NCBI GenBank assembly: GCA_032158295.1
Contig: CM063252.1
Coordinates: 16,021,952 to 16,085,951, forward strand
Direction of reading: 5' to 3'
DNA from: Pycnopodia helianthoides
Taxonomy: Eukaryota > Echinodermata > Asteroidea > Forcipulatida > Asteriidae
Length of the DNA stretch: 64,000 bases
In this document: in pieces, positions 26,401 to 41,400 of the stretch
Layout: each line of letters starts with the position of its first letter
Numbering within the stretch: position 1 is the stretch's first letter
The notes under the pieces: model-generated
What the model saw: the letters and a program-made list of their open reading frames with translations, nothing else
Database searches by the model: none
What the model was told of the DNA's origin: nothing
Program-made: the position numbers and the translations under genes

Positions 26401-29400
26401 TTGATTTTTGCAAGGAGAAAGGTTCTTAAACAGTGGTACCACAAGAAAACATCCTCAAACTCGACTAGTTTACATCTTCAACTTCAAGATATTGGCTCAA
26501 ATCAACGATATTAAACAAACTGTGAGACTGCTCACATATCACTTTTGAGAGATCACTTTCACCAAGACACCAAGAGATATGGCCAATGCAACTGCAGAGA
26601 ATGTTAGTACTCCTTACATGGTACAATGGATAAAGCAGATTGGAATTGCAGAAAGCATCTTCGGAATGGTTCTTAACACTCTCGCTTGGCTGGTCATTCT
26701 CAGAATCAAGAGCCTCCACAATATGACAAACTACCTGCTGGCATATCTTGCTGTGATCGATAGTCTGACATGCTTTTGTCTATTCCTTTTTTTTGCAACA
26801 AAAGACATGGTTCCCAAAAGTGCGATTGGAAAAGAAATTTACTGTCGGCTAATTTACACTCAGGTTTTACAGGTAATTACAATTTATGCTACAAGTTTAG
26901 GCCTGTGTGTGGTAACCTACGAAAGGTACATTGGGATAGTGCATTCTCTACATTATCAAAGACTTCTGTCTGCCAAAAAAGTCACGGTGATCATTTTCAT
27001 CACATGGATGATTGGGTTTCTACTCTCAAGTCCTTTCTTTTTAACGACAACTGCCAGCACAGATGCAAGATATCCATGCACACAAACCTCCTCATCACAA
27101 ATACTGGCAGACACAGGACAAAGTATTGCAATCATATTTGCCTACTTGTTGCCCATAACTTTCATGAGTCTAGCTTACTACAAGATCCAGGCCACACTTA
27201 AGCTTAATGCACGACAACTCCAACAACAAAATGTACAAGCTGCAGCATATGAGCTTCTACAGGCACGACAAAAAGTGGTCAACATGCTCATGATTGTCCT
27301 GGGTGCATTGTTTGTTCTATGGACACCACAAGCTATACGGACTATCCGTACTTTTGCACAACACAAATCTCAAGTTGCTCCAACAGTGAGTGACCCCACT
27401 GTGTTGTTCTGGTACATGAACTCTGTGATAAATCCCATCTTTTACATCTTCAAATACAAGAAGTTTCGAAAAGGACTTCAAGACATGCTGTGCTGCTGCA
27501 TGGGTCGACCTGTGAGACCTAACCAGATTGGTATGGAATGAAGTACATGAGACCAGTTTGCAAAAACAAATTCAACAAACACCTTAGGTAAGAATCCAAA
27601 CCTTTCCCCTCCTTGAGCCAATGTCTTGACCATTACTAAGCCACTGATCTTGCTCAGTGAACTGAGAACCAATTCAAATACTGCGATTTATTTATAGGTG
27701 GGTTCAACAAATTTTAATTTGATGATACAGCACTTTTTAGGAATGGATTCAAATGAAGAGTAAACTGTCATGTCATAACAGTAATACAGAAACCAGAACA
27801 GAAAAGGATCCAACTCCGTCCACCAACTTTCTTATATCATAAGCCGCCCTCAGGTCGACCTTGCGTTGAGACAAAAACAGTCTGCGACTGACGTATCAGT
27901 ATGATGCTGCACCTGAGTTAAGACCATTGGGAACACAGTCATCGTCTTGTTGATTGTTTACAACCTGAGTATAACTACGATGATGTTAAGACGATTAGCA
28001 TTAGTTACTTTCAGAAACAAAATCAACAATTCTAAGAGTAGAAAATTCCTGCTTCTGCGACAAGTTCCCAACAGATGAGATTCAATTGTGTGTAGCTGTG
28101 ATGTCATGCGTCCATATAAGTGGCTGTTAGCCAATCAGCGTGCAGAAGAGTAAGCAAATGGACTAGCAAATTACTTACCAACTGACTTGTTTCAAATTAC
28201 AATATCCTTCAACAAAAAATTTAGGACCCAATATTTAAAAAAGTTTTTAGATTGCATTGTGTCTATGTCACAGAATCATCGAATGTAGGTGACATGAGCA
28301 ATGCTTTTTCGGAGTGACGCGTGTTCCACAAAATTCAAACGATTTCTCAGTTATAGTGACCTGAGCATTCATTTTCTGCTTAATTGTGACAGTTCCGTCG
28401 GAGTGCAAGCAAAGTGCAGGTCAACCTGAGGGTGGCTCAAGAGTGTGGTGACACTAGAAACTGCTTGGTGTTAAATCACCAGTTGTAAAGTAATCGTAAT
28501 TGGTTTAAGCCAGGTTTCACTAATTTGCAACAAGGTCTAACCTGTTACTCAGAAGAAGATTGGTGAAGTCGTTAGTTTTATTTTTGAATGATTCAAGTTT
28601 TGGTTATGCAGAAATTATAAGTAATTTTGAATTGAGTGCTCGACATCTTCTAGTTATTATGCAGAAGCTTGCCTGTGGCGTGTCGTGTCTAAGTGGTTAA
28701 GACTGGGTTGCTCTAAAAATCAAAGAAGTGGTGGCAGATTTTTAAAAATGGATTTCGTTTATACTTTGCACATGTGAAGGCCTTCAACCAAAGTGTAAAA
28801 AGAAAGCATATTTTTTGCATTCACACTTACGTTGCCATGGCAACGGTTAAAAATAGAAAATTACCATATTTCACCTAATTTAGCTCTTTTCATAAGTTAA
28901 AATGATCTAAGGTTGTGAGCTGCACTGTGTAAAGACCAAATAGTTGACCTACCTCTCAGCTGAATATGGTGAATATACATCCTTAACCTTTCCAAAAATG
29001 CACTTGACACAAGTACAGTTAATTGTGAATGGAAGATTCCATTATTTCATAAAGGGGTGTTTTGAGCAAAAGTCAATTTGGGAAATAGAGGTGGTCACTA
29101 AAATTGTCAGAAGTCCGAAAGTAACATATTTAGGAAAGTTATGCTTCCAGGATTGAAAGATAAGATGCTGGTCTGTAAGAATTTAAATACAAAAGTTTTG
29201 GTATTGTTTGTACCGGGGAGCAGTGTTGCCAGAAACTTCATCCTTTTTTTGAAAAAAATGTATATTTTCAAATTTCACATATGGAAAATAATGCTCTTTA
29301 ATGACTTTCTACATGCTGAACAATGATGTTGATTGACAAAATACCAGGACAAAATATAGTAAAGCAACCTACAAGTATAAAAACATGACTCTCATTTGTA

Positions 29401-32400
29401 TAAACATGCATCACAAAGACAGTGTTGCCAGAAAAGTAGCATTAAAATACATAAACTCTGAAAACACCACAGCAAGTTTTAGGGAATATAGAATCATTAT
29501 GCCCATGGAAAACCTGCATGGAAAATTATGTCGTATGTTTGTGGTCATATTTACATTTGGCTATAGCAGCTATATGCAATCTTCAACAAAACGTTCAATT
29601 TTCTTGACAAATGGACGTTTACGGCCCTTCGTTGGAATATCCGAAATGTCTATGTTGAGGTATGTACACGTACATAAAGGTACACGTTGCCTTGGATCGG
29701 GCGAGTTGGTCTATACAAAGCGTTTGAAACCCTTTGTTATATAATGCATGTGGTTAGAAAGATGTTTTAAAAATAAAATACAATTATCCACACAAATATG
29801 CCTCGAAATTGCGTGATTTCCTTTAACTTTGCGAACTAACACGGTCGGCCATTTTGAGTCCACAATGTAAACACAAATCACAACTCACGAAATAAACCAG
29901 TAGGCCTGTAAGGTATAGTTCATTTAAGTTGAGTACATAATAGTGATCTGTACACCACATAATGGTTTTTGAAGCTTAGGGATAATAAAATTTGACCTAG
30001 GCCAAGTAAACATTCTGTAAAAAAAAAATGTATATACTTATAAACTGAGGCAAATCACTACATTTGATAACACAATTCTTATCTTTCGACTAAAAAAAAA
30101 CCATGAAACAGTAATAGTTCATACATTTTAGAGGTGAGCATAGGCTCAGCGTCTACAGCGAGTGTTGAGGCCAGTTTAATTGGATGTTCAACCATATTCA
30201 AAGACAGACCTTAGTTACACGTTTTCAGCATTCTCCAACATTGACTAGAAAGTCCAATGTTCCTAGCAGTTGAACTTGATCTACATTGTACAGGGTAAAC
30301 TGGTACCACTTCCAAGTTCTTGCAGTAGTGGCAAGCTGGTTATTACCAGTCTGCATGTGTTGAGGACAATGAGGGATGATCACTATAGGGCAAGCCTAAT
30401 TACTGGGGATCTATTATAAACAGATGTCTGGGCCCAGGGATAAAATGTAAACAAATGTCTGGCCAGGGGATAATAATGTAAACATACTCTCTTCTGAGTC
30501 AGTGGTCAGCTTCTTTGAGCAGATGGTCAATTCATTCAGCAATTGTTTTTAGTTCAAATAACATAAACTACTACATTTGAACCACCTAGCCCTGTGTAAG
30601 GATTGTTAAACAATGTAAACAATAAAATATGACATACATTTAAAAAAAAAAGGGTTTCATTCCTGAAATTTGAATGTTTCACAATACATTATTGATATAA
30701 TGCCAACTTTTTGATGGAATAAAGGGCTATAATGTGGATTACACTGGATGTTACCACCAAACTAGGCTTAAAAAGACAGGTTACAGGCAATTGTGTTGCA
30801 ACTCTGTTTTATTTTGTATCCATTTTTACTGTTAAATACTGTACAGTGTAGTCAAGGTCCTAAGAAAAATGTTTGATGAAAAAAGTCACTAAGCAATTCC
30901 ATGTATCTTTAACTATTCTAGGCGTACATATCAAGGTTCACATTTAAAAATCATGTCTCTGGCAACACTGACTGTCTTTAATGCCATTTAAGATTTTTTT
31001 TTCTCTTCATATCAACATTCATTTACATGTTTTATCCTAATGTGACAAATTTGTTGTAAATTTTGTCAATTAAGACTTTAATGTATAAGTTTTGGCCATT
31101 CATTGCGTTTTTTCTCCGCCAAAGTGCTAACTTTCCGGCAACACTGTTTTCGCCCACTTGAAATACCAAAACATTTTATTGCATTTTTATGTAAGTTGGT
31201 ATCTTACCTTCCAACTATCAAAGCGGTATTATCAACAAAGTGCCACTTTCGGATTTATGGCCCAATTCAATACCCCCATTTTTCGCTATGAGAAAATCTG
31301 ACAAAAACACCCATATTTGAAATAATGGTTTGGTCCAAAGTGGATCCCACACTTAATTTCAAAAAACATTTTCTGAAAGAGTAAACATGGTTGTGCAATA
31401 TGTGTGAAAGAAAAACTTCTAACTTTTCCCCTTTAGATGTACCAGTGCTTCCAGTTTACCTATATTTCATTACTTAAATTAGGTAAAAACTTGGAAAATT
31501 GGTTGGAAATCTTATTTTGGCCGTTACCATGGCAACCAACATCTAATATCAATTTTTTTTTTCGATTTTTGTGTTACATGTACCCATACCAACTCATACA
31601 TGGAGTATTGCCAAAATCTATTTTTTGAAGTCTGCCACCTTTTAAAAAATATCTTTGATTTTTACAGCAACCCAGTCTTAAAAGCACAGGAATTATATCT
31701 GTGTCATTTTGCTCCAAGGAGAATGCATCAAAAATAGCAATTAAGTGTATATAATTGCCCGCTCTTTCCAAAGCTGTCAATATCAATTATTGCAACTATA
31801 GCTAAAATAAACCAGTTTAGATGAGATTTTGTGTCAAGCACTGCAGCACAGGATTCATACGATTAGAACAACTGCAAGGTTTCAAGCCACAACAACGTGA
31901 AGTCAAGGTGTGTCACTGCCAACTAATAAACCACAAGGCAAACTGATTTTACCTTTGGAGACTTGATTTTTGCAAGGAGAAAGGTTCTTAAACAGTGGTA
32001 CCACAAGAAAACATCCTCAAACTCGACTAGTTTACATCTTCAACTTCAAATTATTGGCTCAAATCAGCGATATTGAACAAACTGTGAGACTGCTCACATA
32101 TCACTTTTGAGAGATCACTTTCACCAAGACACCAAGAGATATGGCCAATGCAACTGCAGAGAATGGTAGTACTCCTTACATGGTACAATGGATTGAGCAG
32201 ATTGGAATTGCAGAAAGCATCTTCGGAATGGTTCTTAACACTCTCGCTTGGCTGGTCATTCTCAGAATCAAGAGCCTCCACAATATGACAAACTACCTGC
32301 TGGCATATCTTGCTGTGATCGATAGTCTGACATGCTTTTGTCTATTCCTTTTTTTTTGCAACAACAGACATGGTTCCCAAAAGTGCGATTGGAAAAGAAA

Positions 32401-35400
32401 TTTACTGTCGGCTAATTTACACTCAGGTTTTACAGGTAATTACAATTTATGCTACAAGTTTAGGCCTGTGTGTGGTAACCTACGAAAGGTACATTGGGAT
32501 AGTGCATTCTCTACATTATCAAAGACTTCTGTCTGCCAAAAAAGTCACGGTGATCATTTTCATCACATGGATGATTGGGTTTCTACTCTCAAGTCCTCTT
32601 CTTTTAACAACAACTGCCAGCACAGATGCAAGATATCCATGCACACACACCTCCTCATCACAAATACTGGCAGACACAGGACAAAGTATTGCAATCATAT
32701 TTGCCTACTTGTTGCCCATAACTTTCATGAGTCTAGCTTACTACAAGATCCAGGCCACACTTAAGCTTAATGCACGACAACTCCAACAACAAAATGTACA
32801 AGCTGCAGCATATGAGCTTCTACAGGCACGACAAAAAGTGGTCAACATGCTCATGATTGTCCTGGGTGCATTGTTTGTTCTATGGACACCACAAGCTATA
32901 CGGACTATCCGTACTTTTGCACAACACAAATCTCAAGTTGCTCCAACAGTGAGTGACCCCACTGTGTTGTTCTGGTACATGAACTCTGTGATAAATCCCA
33001 TCATTTACATCTTCAAATACAAGAAGTTTCGAAAAGGACTTCAAGACATGCTGTGCTGCTGCATGGGTCGACCTGTGAGACCTAACCAGATTGGTATGGA
33101 ATGAAGTACATGAGACCAGTTTGCAAAAACAAATTCAACAAACACCTTAGGTAAGAATCCAAACCTTTCCCCTCCTTGAGCCAATGTCTTGACCATTACT
33201 AAGCCACTGATCTTGCTCAGTGAACTGAGAACCAATTCAAATACTGCGATTTATTTGTAGGTGGGTTCAACAAATTTTAATTTGATGATACAGCACTTTT
33301 TAGGAATGGATTCAAATGAAGAGTAAACTTTCATGTCATAACAGTAATACAGAAACCAGAACAGAAAAGGATCCAACTCCCTCCACCAACTTTGTTATAT
33401 CATAAGCCGCCCTCAGGTCGACCTTGCGTTGAGACAAAAACAGTCTGCGACTGATGTATCAGTATGATGCTGCACCTGAGTTAAGACCATTGGGAACACA
33501 GTCATCGTCTTGTTGATTGTTTACAACCTGAGTATAACTACGATGATGTTAAGACGATTAGCATTAGTTACTTTCAGAAACAAAATCAACAATTCTAAGA
33601 GTAGAAAAATTCCTGCTTCTGCGACAAGTTCCCAACAGATGAGATTCAATTGTGTGTAGCTGTGATGTCATGCGTCCATATAAGTGGCTGTTAGCCAATC
33701 AGCGTGCAGAAGATTAAGCAAATGGACTAGCAAATTACTTACCAACTGACTTGTTTCAAATTACAATAACCTTAAAAAAAAAAATTTAAGACCCAATATT
33801 TAAAACTTTTTTTAGATTGCATTGTGTCTATGTCACAGAATCATCGAATGTAGGTGACATGAGCAATGCTTTTTCGGAGTGACGCGTGTTCCACAAAATT
33901 CAAATGATTTCTCAGTTATAGTGACCTGAGCATTCATTTTCTGCTTAATTGTGACAGTTCCGTCGGAGTGCAAGCAAAGTGCAGGTCAACCTGAGGGTGG
34001 CTCAAGAGTGTGGTGACACTAGAAACTGCTAGGTGTTAAATCACCAGTTGTAAAGTAATCATAATTGGTTTAAGCCAGGTTTCACTAATTTGCAACAAGG
34101 TCTAACCTGTTACTCAGAAGAAGATTGGTGAAGTCGTTAGTTTTATTTTTGAATGATTCAAGTTTTGGTTATGCAGAAATTATAAGTAATTTTGAATTGA
34201 GTGCTCGACATCTTCTAGTTATTATGCAGAAGCTTGCCTGTGGCGTGTCGTGTCTAAGTGGTTAAAAGCACCGGAATCAAGCTCTGGTGATTCTGATCAG
34301 CCTAGTGTGAGTTCAAGTCTCAGTCTTGACATTTGTGTCCTTGAGTGAAATACTTTGTTATAATTGCTTTGTCCTTTGGAAGGGATATTAAGCGTTAGGT
34401 CCTGTGAACTGGGAATGGTAGTGCACGAAAAAAAGAAAAAAAAAAAGAACACTTATTGTGAAAGAGTAAAGGTTAATTCCAGTGTTTTTGGTCCACATTG
34501 CAAGCCCTTGTTAACAAATTACCTCAGGCTTGCGAGCTACAGTGATTAAGCTCACATATTAGGCATCCTCAGTTTTATTACCAGAAATATATTATAAGCA
34601 TGAAAATAATAACAACAATAACTAAAAATCCATTAGACACAGCAACATTCATTAGTCTGGTTCTTGAGCAGTAATTTTGTGACCGAACAAGACAGTGTAT
34701 AGGATAAAATTCAGACTGACATTATTAATTATTTACCTAGCTAAAAGAAATGTCTGGTCCCTGATACTGGAAAATTATATCTGTGTAATTTTGCTCCAAG
34801 GTGAATACATCAAAAATAGCAATTAAGTGTATATAAGTGCCCGCTCTTTCCGTAGCTGTCAATATCAATTATTGCAACTATAGCTTATATAAACCCAGTT
34901 TTTATGAGATTTTGAGTCAAGCACTGGAGCAAAGGATTCATATGATTAGAACAACTGCAACGTTTCAAGCCAAAACAAAGTGTAGTCAAGGTTTTTCACT
35001 GCCTACCAATAAAGCACAATGCAAACTGCTCATATTTTACTTATGGAGACACAAGTTTTGCAAGCAAAATTATTTATCTGCCTACAGCAAACAGCAGCAA
35101 TTAACAGATCTGACATCTCAACAAGTATACATTTTCAACTTAAAAGTATTGGTTGAAATCAGCAAAACTGAATTAACTGTGAGACTCCGGTTTTCACATT
35201 TCCCTTTTCGGAGAAATTCACCTATGCAGGAAAATGGCTAATACAACAGCAGAGAGTGGTAGTACTCCATACACGGTACAATGGATTGAGCAGATTGGAA
35301 TGGCAGAAGGCATCATTGGAATGGTTCTTAACACTCTCGCTTGGCTGGTCATCCTCAGAACCAAAAGCCTCCACAATATGACAAACTACCTGCTGGCATA

Positions 35401-38400
35401 TCTTGCTGTGGTCGATAGTCTGACATGCTTTGGTCTATTCTTTTTTTATGCCAGAAAGGGCATTATTCCCGAAAGTTTCATTGCAAGAGATATTCACTGC
35501 CGGATAATCATCAGTTTTTTTGTACAGTACCTGACAATTTATTCATCAAATTTTGGTTTGTGTGTGGTAACCTATGAACGGTACATCGGGATAGTGCATT
35601 CTCTACATTATCCAAGACTTCTGTCTGCCAAAAAAGTCATGGTGATCATTTTCATCACATGGATGATTGGGTGTCTACTCTCAAGTCCTCTTCTTTTAAC
35701 GACAACTGCCAGCACAGATGCAAGATATCCATGCACAGACACTCACTCATCACAAATACTGGCAGTTTATATAGGATACAGTATTGCACTCCTATTCAGC
35801 TACTTGATGCCCAAAACTTTTATGAGCTGGGCTTACTACAAGATCCAAGCCACACTTAAGATTAACGCACAACAACTCCGACAACAAAATGTACAAGCAG
35901 CAGCATATGACCTTCTACAGGCACGACAAAAAGTGGTCAACATGCTCATGATTGTCATGGGTGCATTGTTTGTTCTATGGACTCCAAACATTATCTTGTA
36001 TACGGTCATTTCTGAAATATACAATTCTCCTGTACTTCAAATAGTGACTGACACATCTTTGTTGTTCTATTACATGAACTCTGTGATAAATCCCATCATT
36101 TACATCTTCAAATACAAGAATTTTCGAAAAGGACTTTAAGACATGCTGTGCTGCTGCATGGGTCGACCTGTGAGACCTAACCAGATTGGTATGGAATGAA
36201 GAACATAAGACCAGTTTGCAAAAACAAATTCAACAAACACCTTTGGTAAGAATCCAAACCTTTCCCCTCCTTGAGCCTATGTCTTGACCGTTACTAAGCC
36301 AGTGAACTGAGAACTAAATCAAATACTGCATTTTATTTATTGGTGGGTTCAACAAATTTTGTTTTGATGATACAGCACTTTTTAGGAATGGTTCAAATGA
36401 AGAGTAAACTGTCATGTCATAACAGTAATAAGAAGACCAGAACAGAAAAGGATCCAACTCCCTCCACCAACTTTGTTATATCATGAGCCGCCCTCAGGTC
36501 GATCTTGAGTTGAGACAAAAACAGTCTGCGACTGACGTATCAGTACGATGCTGCACCTGAGTTAAGACCATTGGGAACATATCAGTCTTCGTCTTGTTGA
36601 TTGTTTACAACCCAAGTTTAACTACGATGATGTTAAGACGATTAGCATTAGTTACTTTCAGAAACAAAATCAACAATTCTAAGAGTAGAAACATTCCTGC
36701 TTCTGCGACAAGTTCCCAACAGACGAGATTCAATTGTGTGTAGCTGTGATGTCATGCGTCCATATAAGTGGCTTTTAGCCAATCAGCGTGCAGAAGAGTA
36801 AGCGAATGGACTAACAAATTACTTACCAACTGACTTGTTTCAAATTACAATATCCTTCAAAAAAAAATTTAGGACCCAATATTTAAAAACGTTTTTAGAT
36901 TGCATTGTGTCTATGTCACAGAATCATCGAATGTAGGTGACATGAGCAATGCTTTTTCGGAGTGACGCGTGTTCCACAAAATTCAAACGATTTCTCAGTT
37001 AAAGTGACCTGAGCATTCATTTTCTGTTAAATCGTGACAGTTCCGTCGGAGCGCAAGCAAACTGCAGGTCAACCTGAGGGTGGCTCAAGAGTATGGTGAC
37101 ACTAGAAACTGCATTTCAGAGAAGTTTCACGATCAGCTATGAATGGCCAATCGTGTCGTTTGTAACAGATCGCATGACAGTGGGAACCTAGCATGAGCAC
37201 TTGACCATTATTTGCTTCGTCCTTCGGATCGGATGTAAAGCCGCAGGTCCTGTGTGTTGTGTGAGGCACATAAAAGAACCCAGTAACACTTACCACTAAA
37301 AGAAAGGGTTTGTCTTGGAGTTTTTGGCAGTGGCTGCTGATTGTGCCGCAGCACCTTGCTAACCTTTTTAATGCACTAAATAGCTCCATCGCATATATAC
37401 ACAAACTTTAAAAAAAAAACATTATTTAAAATGATGCTTATAAAAAGTTGCTTATTGTTCCAGCACCTTCACAACCTTAATGGTACTGGTAGATACGTCA
37501 GCTTCATAAGACTCTGGTATTATTATTATTATCTTGCTCCAATGTAAATATCAAAAAGGCAATTAAGTGTAAATAGATTGACGGCTGTTTCCATAAATGT
37601 CAATATCAGATATTGCAACTCTAGCTATAAAAAAAAATAGTTTTGATGAGATTTTTTTTGTGTCAAGCACTGCAACAAAGGATTATTTATCAAACTAAAA
37701 GTAATTTCTGGTCTCTGATACTGGAAACTTATATCTATGTCATCTTGCTCCAATGTAAATATCAAAAAGGGCAGTGTATATAATTGCACGCTGTTTTCGT
37801 TGCTGTCAGTATCAATTATTGCAACTATAGCTTAAATAAACCAGTTTTGATGAGATTTTGTGTCAAGCACTGCAGCAAAGGATTCATATGATTAAAACAA
37901 CTGCAACGTTTCGAGCCACAACAATGTGTAGTCAAGGTTTTTCACTGCCTACTAATAAACAACAAGGCAAACTGCTCATATTTAAGGTATGGAGACATAA
38001 TTGTCGCAAGCAAAATTACTGCTCTGTCTGCAGCAAAACAGCAGCAATTTCCAGATCTTAAAAGTATTGGTTGAAATGAGCAAAACTGAAATAACTGTGG
38101 ATTCAAGGTTTTTACATTTCACTTTTCGGAGAGATTCACTTCTGCAGGGAAAATGGCTAATACAACAGCAGAAAATGGTAGTACTCTGTACACGGTACAA
38201 TGGATTGGCCAGATTGGAATGGCAGAAGGCATCATTGGAATAGTTCTTAACACTCTCGCTTGGCTGGTCATCCTCAGAACCAAAAGCCTTTCCCCTCCTT
38301 GAGCCAATGTCTTGACCGTTACTAAGCCACTGATCTTGCTCAGTGAACTGAGAACCAAATCAAATACAGCGATTAATCGGTGGGTTCATCTAAATTTAAA

Positions 38401-41400
38401 TTGATGATGCACGATGATACATCACTGTTTATGGTTTAGTTGGTTTTCACCCGACAGTTCTACCCGAAAGTGCTGGTGTATATTTATCCAAAAAGGCAAC
38501 TGAGCTATTCTTATAACATTGACACCAGAGTCAAGATAATATTAGTTATCACACAAGCATGAGTGGAATACAGAAATATACAGTGCTTCTGTGCCCTATA
38601 TCCAATGAGGCTGAAGGCCAAGTTAGACATGGCAGGCAGAGAACTGGCCTTGACCTACTTTTGTTTAGGTCAATGAGACGTACACACGCGTGCATTGTTG
38701 CTAAAACACATTGATTTTTTATCGGCGGGTTGTGCAAAATCACGTCTCCTGCTTAATTATGGCAGTGTTAATTTGGCAGGATAGTTGTCACTTTCCTTAC
38801 AGTCAACTAACGCATAGGTCAAACATTTTCCCACCTTCACCCCTTAAGTACCACCTGTTATATAGCTCAAGTTGTTAAGGTATGTTAGCTGACCATGTAT
38901 TTACACATCTATCAGCTCACAAGACACAAAGGTAGCTCATGTAAATTGCTAAATAAATAATAACAATAATAATAGTAATAATATAATATTAATAATAGAT
39001 TTGATGTCATAGGTTTGATGTCAGTATTTCTTAACTATGTTTAGTTTGATGTTTTAGGTTCATCATCAATAATTTGTGCATTCCAGACTGTTGAAGGAGG
39101 TCTGGTATGTTTGCTTAGTCGTACTACGAGCAGCTTATTTAAATGTTAATGTTCCTAATTGCTTTGGGGCTCAAGGTTTACTCCTCTAGTGGGAGCCCTC
39201 ACTCATTTAGCGGGCTCGAGGATAGTTCCTCCAGTGTGAGTCACAATAAAGTTGCTTTTTAGTGGGATCGAGAATATTTTCTCCACTGGGAGCTTTCAAG
39301 TTTTGTTTTAAGGGCTTGAGGTTCCTTCCTCCATTGTGAGTCCTTTTTTATAGAGTGGGCTCAAGAGTATTTTCTCCAGTGAGCCTTTGGGCTCGTGGTT
39401 CATTCCTCCAGAGTGAGTCTCTTAATTTATTATTTAGTTGGCTCAAGAAAATTTGTCTCCAATGTGAGCTGTGCATTTACTATTGATCAGGCTCAAGGAT
39501 CTTTCCTCTAGTGTGAGTCCTTTATTATTTAGTTGGATAAGGGTATTTCCTCCAGTGTGAGTCCTTAGCCTTACTGATGTATTACTAATAGTTGGGCTCA
39601 AGGTTCCTTCTCTTGCAGCAGTGTGTGATTGAGTTGGATCTGGAATTTTTCCCTACAGTCAGGGCGAGTCGTTCATTCACTTTTCCGTAAGCTCAAGAAT
39701 AATTCCTCCTACTACAACCGTGGAGCCTTCTTCCATGTTATAGTACTACTTAGTGTTTTGAGGAATCAGTGTAATGCATAGGGCAATTTTCTTTCGGTCA
39801 GACAGTGAGTACACATACTTTTTGTGATCAAAAAGCCAGTTGTTGTAATGAGGGCTTTATGAGCCAATTACTTTTGATTGTATAATTGTTATTATGTCGT
39901 ACAGTTGCCCTAGCCATCACGAGTGTCAGGAGGCTATAATTCAGACCAAATGTTTCATCAATGGAAATGCAACTGTACTTAGCATAATTATAATGAAAAG
40001 TGCTTTTACACATGTTGCTTGTACTGGTAATCATTCAGTTATTTTAAAAGTACACATTTATTTGTGCTGCCGGTTTGGCTACACTGTTGTCTTGGATGAG
40101 GTCGGTTTGCCAAAAGGTAGCTGGCAGTTTAAATAAAAACAGCAGTTAGACTGTGACAGAAATTCAAATAACTTGTAGTGTTGTTCTTCATAAAGTCTGA
40201 GCATAAGTTGATGTTAGCCAATGAAAAGTAAGCAAATTACTTCCCAACAGACATGTTTTAAATTTACAATCCTATGAAAAGAAAAAGTCTTATGATTGCA
40301 TTGTTTCTATGTAACGGAATCATCGATCCTAGGTGACATGAGCATTAATTTTCTGCTTAATCATTATGGATCCGTCGCAGCACAAGCAAAATGCAGGTCC
40401 ACATGAGGGTTGGCTCCAGAGTGTTGTGACTCAAGACAATGCTTGGTGTGATATCACTAGTTGTGAAGTCATCACAATTGGTTTTAAATGGCAATGGATA
40501 CTTTTGGTATTTACTCAAGAAATACTTTTAAAAAGTACCATAAAAACTTACTTGGTAAGGAGCACCTGAGAGCTACTAAAAGTGTAGAACATTGTGAGAA
40601 ACATGACTCCCTCTGAAGTAATGTAGTTTTTGAGGAAGAGGTAATTTCTCACTAAAATATTTGAATCCGGGAAAGTCTTCAGGCATGAAAACTTTCTCAA
40701 GCATTTGAAAGCACAAGAAAACTGAGGCCCATGCATAGCACGCTACACCTACAGGCAAATGTGAGTATCGTCTGAGGTCAGAGGGCAGAAGGGGATCACT
40801 GAGTGTGGCAGACAGTGTCGATATCGAGCGCTAGAGCTTGCATTGTCATGTCAGCAGGACCGAGGAGAAGTTGTTGAAAGTTGCGCAAAAGTACAAAATG
40901 GAGGGCAGATGGAGTTGGGCCAAAAGAGTACAAGAGGGAAAGGAAAGAGGAAAGACATCAAGATTGGAGAAACAAACCACTTCGTGGCCGCTGCTAGAGA
41001 TGCACAGAAGAAATAGGGAGCATCAAGTCCTGGAATTGGTTAAAGAGTGGAGAACTGAAGACGGAAACCGAGGGTTTGATTACTGCGGCGTAAGACCAGT
41101 CTCTAAAAAGGACAAATGTAATGAAGGCAAAGTTAGAGAAAGCAAACGTCTCTCCTATGTGTAGAATGTGTAAAAAGGCAGAGGCGTCTGTATTTCATAT
41201 TGACAGTGAATGTAGTATGATGGCCCAGATTGAGTACAAAGGTAGACATGACAAGTTGGCCAAGTTGATTCACTGGGATATGTGTAAAAAGTAAGGTGTT
41301 CAAGTGCTTACCAAATGATAAGTAGAGTTGTAGAGACTAACCACGTCAAGATCCTCTTTATTATTCAAACTGATCATGTTAGAGAACAAAGGCGTCCATA

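Noticed and set aside
34837..35241. 134-codon open frame before GPCR G3
   Set aside because: It starts at a non-ATG codon downstream of the TATA box and shifts frame between paralogues, so it is best read as a conserved leader.
36001..36139. Minus-strand open frames shadowing each receptor
   Set aside because: They recur at the same place in every copy because the DNA is conserved for the plus-strand protein; none has its own start context or domain.
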